Positions 5,364 through 9,405 of a DNA stretch of 9,405 bases are shown here, one piece after another (within the stretch, counting starts at the first letter, position 1; every line of letters starts with the position of its first letter). Position numbers and translations under genes: made by a program. Location of the stretch: contig JAEYXC010000206.1 in assembly GCA_023428655.1 (NCBI GenBank), positions 1 through 9,405 on the forward strand. The letters run 5' to 3'. The stretch is from Bacillota bacterium (GTDB lineage Bacteria; Bacillota; Clostridia; Lachnospirales; Lachnospiraceae). Under the pieces are notes generated by a model, which did not search any database, had not been told where the DNA came from, and worked only from the letters and a program-made list of their open reading frames with translations.

Positions 5364-6344
5364 TTACTCGTCAAATCCGTCGGATGAACTGGAAAATTTA
5401 ATCTCTGTCCAGTCTAAATTTTTAATATAGGTTTGAACCATATCACAATTCATGTTAGGATGTATGGTTTCTTCATGGGATATGGTAATTACAGACATAG
5501 CAATTGAGTACTTTAACATATCCACAATACTTAGACCGTTCATATAACCATAACCTAAACCAGCAACACAGGAATCCCCTGCCCCTGTAACATTAACCAC
5601 CGATACGTGATTTGCTTTAATAATTCCTTCTTCTTGGCCATTGTTATAGTAGATTCCCTCTGCATCTAAGCTGATAAATACCTGTTTGACGCCTTGATCC
5701 AATAAGCATTTACCTGCTTTTCTTACATCCTGTGTATTTTCTATTTTAAATCCGCATAAGGCTTCTGCTTCATGTCGGTTTGGTTTAATGGTGTAAAAGT
5801 ATTTGATTAAATACGATATTTTTTGAACTCTTGCACTGGATACCGGATCTAAAATAAATTTGGTTTTACCTTGATACTTAGTTAAAATATATTCCATAAT
5901 TCTGGGGTTGTCAGCTCCTAAAACCATATATTCGGAATTTGTAATGATATCTTCCTTAGAATCGATAAACTCTTCTGATATTTTATCTGTAATACTCAAA
6001 TCAACAATGGCTGATACCATTTCGCCATATTCATTCATTATTGCCATATAAGTTGGTGTTGATTCTCCGTAAACAATAAGGGAATCCTTAATATCAATTC
6101 CAAGTGCTTCTGCATGTTGTAAGATACATCTTCCTTTATCATCATCTCCAACTATGGATATAAATTTGAGATTGGTCCCCACTCTGGCCATATTTTCTGC
6201 AATATTTCTACAAACTCCACCGTAGGAAACCCTAACCTTTCCTGGATTTGAATCGCGGCACTTGTAGTTATTAGATGCAAATCCAAAGATATCATAGATT
6301 GATACGCCAAAGACGAGTATATATGGTTTGTTTTCATTCATCAT
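5364..6344 (-). CDS. PfkB-family carbohydrate/nucleoside kinase, pseudouridine kinase-like
   Basis: 326-residue ribokinase-fold enzyme, transferring the ATP gamma-phosphate to a sugar or nucleoside hydroxyl. Seen: the PfkB N-terminal motif YGGVCRNIAENMARVG (41-56), VGDDDKG (65-71), a STPTYMAIMNEYGEM substrate-lid stretch (95-109), DPVS (166-169), the TIKPNRHEAE motif (185-194), and the C-terminal signature VNVTGAGDSCVAG (250-262) with catalytic base Asp257. GKVRVSYGGVCRNIAEN with TYMAIMNEYGEM is the pattern I associate with pseudouridine kinase (PsuK/YeiC), which makes pseudouridine 5'-phosphate for the glycosidase PsuG; no psuG is visible, so another ribosyl or sugar substrate remains possible. 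Start: first of two adjacent ATGs, with AGGAGAG upstream (GGAGAG to ATG 10 bases, slightly long). The Ser-rich acidic tail SSSSDGFDE abuts the structured island and may not be original. Confidence 0.9.
   Translation of the reverse strand: MMNENKPYILVFGVSIYDIFGFASNNYKCRDSNPGKVRVSYGGVCRNIAENMARVGTNLKFISIVGDDDKGRCILQHAEALGIDIKDSLIVYGESTPTYMAIMNEYGEMVSAIVDLSITDKISEEFIDSKEDIITNSEYMVLGADNPRIMEYILTKYQGKTKFILDPVSSARVQKISYLIKYFYTIKPNRHEAEALCGFKIENTQDVRKAGKCLLDQGVKQVFISLDAEGIYYNNGQEEGIIKANHVSVVNVTGAGDSCVAGLGYGYMNGLSIVDMLKYSIAMSVITISHEETIHPNMNCDMVQTYIKNLDWTEIKFSSSSDGFDE
5375..5385. repeat. Small palindrome at the kinase 3' end
   Basis: ATCCG-T-CGGAT, extendable by TCA/GA with one bulge, lies within the last codons of the kinase, 23 bases from the structured island. 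It may mark the edge of that element. As a DNA palindrome with a one-base loop it is weak evidence alone. Confidence 0.3.
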
Positions 6345-6415
6345 GACTTTTTATCTCTCCTAGTTCTTCTTATAAGTCTCTTTTTACTGTCCCCAAATTC
6401 CCTATACAAGCTATA

Positions 6416-6444
6416 ACTATATCGTATTTTGTCATATAATACAA
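6416..6444 (-). promoter_or_regulatory. Possible promoter for the PfkB kinase
   Basis: TTGTAT (6444-6439), 17 bases, TATAGT (6421-6416; 5 of 6). The -35 box is weak (3 of 6). The start would be near 6409, giving a leader of about 65 bases with no evident structure. Confidence 0.42.
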
Positions 6445-6733
6445 TATTGATAATCCTGCAAATTTTTTAAGAGAATGACCCTGCATCCATGAACTTATGG
6501 TACTAACACAATTCAATATCAGAAAAATCAAATCAAAGTCTTTGTGAGCAATCTAAAAGTATATAAAACTAAAGAAATAAGATTCTAACTTATATGTGTG
6601 AAAATTACAGAAATGGTGCTAGGGCTTTCGAGCGTTGTCAGTAATCAATTATGATTATAGGTTCTATTCAAATCGATTTACTAGGGAGTAATATCTTATG
6701 GATAGTGTGGCAGCTCATTAGGAAGCAATTCTG
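6445..6733. other. Divergent intergenic DNA without a gene
   Basis: No supported coding region on either strand. It holds two small palindromes: TAATCA-ATTA-TGATTA (6642-6657) and AAATCGATTT (6670-6679). Both lie upstream of the plus-strand promoter at 6734 and could bind a regulator. A 7-codon ORF at 6698-6721 has GGGAG upstream but is too short to support. No riboswitch or terminator is recognised. Confidence 0.5.
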
Positions 6734-6762
6734 TTGAATTTTATGGAGAAGTATATTATAAT
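6734..6762 (+). promoter_or_regulatory. Sigma-A promoter for the surface-protein gene (distal)
   Basis: TTGAAT (6734-6739), exactly 17 bases, then a perfect TATAAT (6757-6762). The start would be near 6769, leaving a leader of about 167 bases before the ATG at 6936. It reads away from the kinase. Confidence 0.6.
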
Positions 6763-6815
6763 AACTTAAAATAATGAACGAGTTTACTAAACAGGGTTAC
6801 AATAAGTAATACTCA

Positions 6816-6844
6816 TTGACTCCAAACTTAGGTAATTATGTAAA
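6816..6844 (+). promoter_or_regulatory. Possible second promoter for the surface-protein gene (proximal)
   Basis: TTGACT (6816-6821; 5 of 6), 17 bases, TGTAAA (6839-6844; 4 of 6). It would give a leader of about 85 bases. The poor -10 box makes it weaker than the distal promoter, and it could be chance. Confidence 0.33.
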
Positions 6845-6935
6845 AACCGGTAGATTGCTCAAGTTTTAATAGAGGGAGTAGTGGAGTATTTTCTAAATAA
6901 GCAAGAATTTCAGAGTATGAAATGGAGGAACTGAA

Positions 6936-9405
6936 ATGAGCAAAAGCAAAACATTTCAACAGATCATCATTATATTACTGTTTATCCTTATGACTGTGGG
7001 GACAACTACTGTTCTAGTGCGGGCGGAAACGAGCGAACTCCCTATTGATGAAAGCAGTGATATTGCTACTTATGAGGAACTAGCGGTGGATAATGTAACA
7101 CAAAGTGTATCAATTGGCGCATCCGAAGCTGATATGGAGCAGCCGGAAACGGTGGATACTAATTATGAGCGGGATGAGGTACGGGATTTTGGAGATGACT
7201 TGTTGGAATCGGAAGAAGATAGTAATGAGCCGGCAACTGAAATGGAAAAGATAGCAGCGCATAGTATATACAAAGCGATTACCAATTGGGATACCTTACA
7301 GGACGAAATTGATAGGTCATTAGACGGTGACGTGATTGATCTGTCAGGACTTTCTACACCGAAAGATGGTAAGGCTTATACCTTTATAGTGGGTAAGGAT
7401 AAAACCCTCACCTTCAAGGGGAATGGCACTCGAATAGGAAATCTTGCTTTTGTGTTCCAGGGTAATAATACAATCACCATTGAAAACTTGAATATTAATT
7501 CGGCCAACAATCATATGGATAACAGTAAAATTGGTTACTCACCACTGCACTTTACCGGAACAGATAATATCCTTATATTGAAGGGCACTAACACCGTCAT
7601 TAGTGGACAAACCACCCATGTATCCAGTTATGGTGCAGGGATAGGCGTTCCTTTCGGAGCGGAGATTACCATCAGCAACGAATCGGACGGCGTTATTTAT
7701 GTTAAAAGCGGTTTGGGCGGAGCCGGAATAGGAGGCGGCTATGCGAGTGCGGGTGGTGAAATAACCATTGCAGGCGGTACAATAACGACAAGCGGCGGTA
7801 ATGAGGTACCTTTTTGGGGGGGAGCAGGAGTAGGTGGTGGTACCTTGGGCGCAGGTGGCAATATAACCATTACAGGCGGTAAGGTAACATCGAAAGGTGG
7901 AACTGGAGGAGCAGGAATAGGTGGTGGAATTGATGCTGCAGGTGGCAATATAACCATTACAGGCGGTACGGTATATTCAACAGGTGGTACCCTTGGTGCA
8001 GGTATAGGTGGTGGCGGTAATGGCGCAGGTGGTAATATTATTATTGCCGGAGGTAGTGTAGGTGCATTTGGTCAAGATGGCAGTAATTCCATCGGAGCAG
8101 GAATGGATGGCACAGGCGGCACGTTAAAGAATAGCAATGGTGATGACATCTATCTGAATACGCTTACGATTCCCGGCAAGGTAAATACCGCTATTACGGC
8201 AGGCAGCATCAATGGCGTGGCTTGCACAAATGGTATGCCCACTGCTGGTGCTTATGGTATCAAGGATGTGACAACCGATGCAAGCGGAAAGGTGTATTTC
8301 TATTTGCCTATTTCCGGGAATAGCGGTAGCACCAAAGAGATTATCAGACTAACTGCTGGTCCTACTACCGGATATATTTTATATGCTCGGAGTAGCCGGG
8401 TGGTGGAAAAGACACTTAGTCTCTTAGACAGCTTTCCAAAAGATTGGGACGAGGTGCAATTCTATGTCAACTTTTCTTCACTTGATACAATCAATTTGTC
8501 GGAATTATCTACACCGGGAGACGGTGTGGTCTATACCTTTCACGTGAATAGAGGCAGAACCTTTACACTCAAGAGCAATGGTAAGCAAATTGAAAATGTT
8601 GCATTTGTGTTTGAGGGTAATAATACCATCACAATTGAGGATTTGAATCTTAAATCAGCAGATAATCATGTAGACACCAGCGATAGCAGTAAAAAAGGCT
8701 TCTCACCGCTCTATTTTACAGGAAAGGGTAACTTTTTATTTTTGAAGGGAACCAATACAGTCATTAACGGACAAACCACCCTCAATAGATATTATGGTGC
8801 AGGCCTAGGTAATTCGTTAGAAGCGGAGCTTACCGTTAACACTGTAGATGGCGACACTGTGGCCACCCTTAACGCTGTCGGTGGATATATGGGTGCTGGT
8901 ATCGGCAACGCCGACTTCGTAAGTAGTAAAGATATCATTAATATATTTGGTGGAAGGGTGAATGCAACCGGCGGGACTTCTGCTCCGGGTATCGGTGGCA
9001 ACATAATCAATATATCGAGTGGAACAGTAAATGCATTTGGCGACTCAGCTTACTCGGGCATCGGCCCGGGTTATGGCGGATACAGGACAACAGTCAATAT
9101 ATCGGGTGGAACTGTGACTGCAACTGGTGGGGCAAGAGCAGCGGGAATTGGGGATGGATACCATAGTGCTTATAGCAAAGTTCGTATATCTGGTGGAACA
9201 GTGACCGCAACGGGTGGAGAAAATAGTGTTGGCATCGGTGGCTACGGAACGGAAGTTAGTATATACGGTGGTATGGTGACCGCAACAGGTGGTAGTGGAT
9301 CCTGGGAGGCCGGTGGTGCAGGCATTGGATATGATGGAGGCAGTGGAAGAGTCAGTATATCTGGTGGAACGGTGAACGCAATCGGCGGGATAGGAGACAA
9401 AGACC
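6936..9405 (+). CDS. Secreted Gly-rich beta-helix surface protein, C-terminus cut by window edge
   Basis: At least 823 residues. GGAGG (6924-6928) lies 7 bases before the ATG. Residues 1-30 are a signal peptide: KSK, a hydrophobic core QIIIILLFILMTVG, and likely cleavage after VRA. Residues 31-105 are an acidic, probably disordered linker. Two homologous blocks follow. Block 1 has a globular module (about 117-260) and a Gly-rich array (260-395) with AGIGGG-type turns at 263, 297, 326 and 355. A linker domain (about 403-485, YLNTLTIPGKVNTAITAGSI, then DASGKVYFYLP) leads to block 2, with its module (503-650) and turns near 654, 684, 707, 736, 765 and 795. The strand pattern ITITGGTVTATGG every 23-34 residues fits a right-handed parallel beta-helix like the carbohydrate-binding Cthe_2159 group. 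A role in binding polysaccharide or in adhesion is inferred. No anchor is visible; it may lie beyond the window. Its base composition is richer in G+C than its neighbours, as expected from Gly and Ala codons. Confidence 0.88.
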   Translation, partial: MSKSKTFQQIIIILLFILMTVGTTTVLVRAETSELPIDESSDIATYEELAVDNVTQSVSIGASEADMEQPETVDTNYERDEVRDFGDDLLESEEDSNEPATEMEKIAAHSIYKAITNWDTLQDEIDRSLDGDVIDLSGLSTPKDGKAYTFIVGKDKTLTFKGNGTRIGNLAFVFQGNNTITIENLNINSANNHMDNSKIGYSPLHFTGTDNILILKGTNTVISGQTTHVSSYGAGIGVPFGAEITISNESDGVIYVKSGLGGAGIGGGYASAGGEITIAGGTITTSGGNEVPFWGGAGVGGGTLGAGGNITITGGKVTSKGGTGGAGIGGGIDAAGGNITITGGTVYSTGGTLGAGIGGGGNGAGGNIIIAGGSVGAFGQDGSNSIGAGMDGTGGTLKNSNGDDIYLNTLTIPGKVNTAITAGSINGVACTNGMPTAGAYGIKDVTTDASGKVYFYLPISGNSGSTKEIIRLTAGPTTGYILYARSSRVVEKTLSLLDSFPKDWDEVQFYVNFSSLDTINLSELSTPGDGVVYTFHVNRGRTFTLKSNGKQIENVAFVFEGNNTITIEDLNLKSADNHVDTSDSSKKGFSPLYFTGKGNFLFLKGTNTVINGQTTLNRYYGAGLGNSLEAELTVNTVDGDTVATLNAVGGYMGAGIGNADFVSSKDIINIFGGRVNATGGTSAPGIGGNIINISSGTVNAFGDSAYSGIGPGYGGYRTTVNISGGTVTATGGARAAGIGDGYHSAYSKVRISGGTVTATGGENSVGIGGYGTEVSIYGGMVTATGGSGSWEAGGAGIGYDGGSGRVSISGGTVNAIGGIGDKD
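7284..7739 (+). repeat. Internal duplication, copy 1 (module + helix start)
   Basis: Encodes residues 117-268. It aligns by eye with residues 503-658. Shared landmarks are the NWD/DWD start, LS.LSTP.DG, YTF.V, AFVF.GNNTITIE.LN, SA.NH, SPL.FTG, LKGTNTVI.GQTT and YGAG.G. The order and spacing are kept over about 150 residues, which argues for gene-internal duplication rather than convergence. Confidence 0.85.
7850..7980 (+). repeat. Tandem beta-helix rungs with near-identical DNA
   Basis: The stretch encoding GGNITITGGK/T is repeated almost base for base at about 7857-7886 and 7943-7972, 86-87 bases (29 codons) apart; GGTGG/GCAGG runs recur around it. Here rung copies are young enough to be visible as DNA repeats, unlike the large duplication, so rung number may vary by slippage or recombination. 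Confidence 0.6.
8442..8906 (+). repeat. Internal duplication, copy 2 (module + helix start)
   Basis: Encodes residues 503-657, the partner of the copy at 7284. DNA identity is clearly lower than protein similarity (for example GNNTITIE uses different codons), so the duplication is old. Copy 2 has a small insertion (TSDSSKKGF against NSKIGY) and a longer strand after the GAGLG turn. Confidence 0.85.

Noticed and set aside
5156..5374. 72-codon minus-strand ORF across the structured island
   Set aside because: Starts at TTG inside the kinase frame, lacks a ribosome site, and reads through the self-complementary DNA; treated as a by-product of the element.
5219..5401. 60-codon plus-strand ORF across the structured island
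   Set aside because: Opposite the kinase end. The upstream AGGAG is contiguous with the ATG, so spacing is wrong, and the sequence is shared with hairpin arms. It could be a remnant but cannot be supported as a gene.
6152..6337. 61-codon minus-strand ORF
   Set aside because: Alternative frame within the N-terminus of the PfkB kinase.
6774..6809. 11-codon ORF just after the distal surface-protein promoter
   Set aside because: No ribosome site, no attenuator-like pairing found near it; probably chance.
7739..7957. Pro-rich minus-strand ORF (and a similar one at 8792-9010)
   Set aside because: Pro-rich readings are the complement of Gly codons in the beta-helix gene.
7850..8060. CRISPR-like or minisatellite array
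   Set aside because: The repeats are in frame with an intact protein and encode beta-helix rungs; there are no unique spacers.

Overview
The window looks like a chromosomal stretch from a low-G+C, Gram-positive, Clostridia-type organism (Lachnospiraceae-like). This rests on AT-rich intergenic DNA, strong GGAGG-type ribosome sites, sigma-A-type promoters, a SpoVB/YtgP-like flippase and a Gly-rich beta-helix surface protein with a Gram-positive signal peptide. It holds five recognisable minus-strand genes on the left and one large plus-strand gene on the right. Both end genes are cut by the window edges.

Left part (1-2400): the N-terminal ~567 codons of an ABC exporter half-transporter (start at 1703), preceded by a small SdpI-family membrane protein (1904-2218). 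The exporter has its own promoter, an inverted repeat across the -35 box, a possible 18-codon leader ORF, and three GGAGG/CCUCC segments that can form two mutually exclusive hairpins, one hiding its ribosome site. This resembles a translational attenuator and is the most interesting regulatory signal here.

Middle (2466-4876): a 542-residue MOP-superfamily lipid flippase, and upstream of it a stand-alone DJ-1/PfpI-family protein with a near-consensus extended -10 promoter. The DJ-1 ribosome site lies exactly in the loop of a perfect 6-bp hairpin, and the flippase start codon is also part of an inverted repeat.

Centre-right (4877-5363): no intact gene. It holds open but startless or shifted fragments that may be a decayed gene, then a compact, more G+C-rich, strongly self-complementary island (about 5213-5352) touching the 3' end of the next gene. 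I could not identify it; a degenerate mobile or structured-RNA element is the best guess.

Right part (5364-9405): a PfkB-family sugar/nucleoside kinase most like pseudouridine kinase (5364-6344, minus), a 591-bp divergent intergenic region with promoters in both directions, and a large secreted Gly-rich beta-helix protein (6936 to beyond 9405, plus). That protein contains an internal duplication of a globular-plus-helix module. No rRNA, tRNA, CRISPR array or intact insertion sequence was seen.
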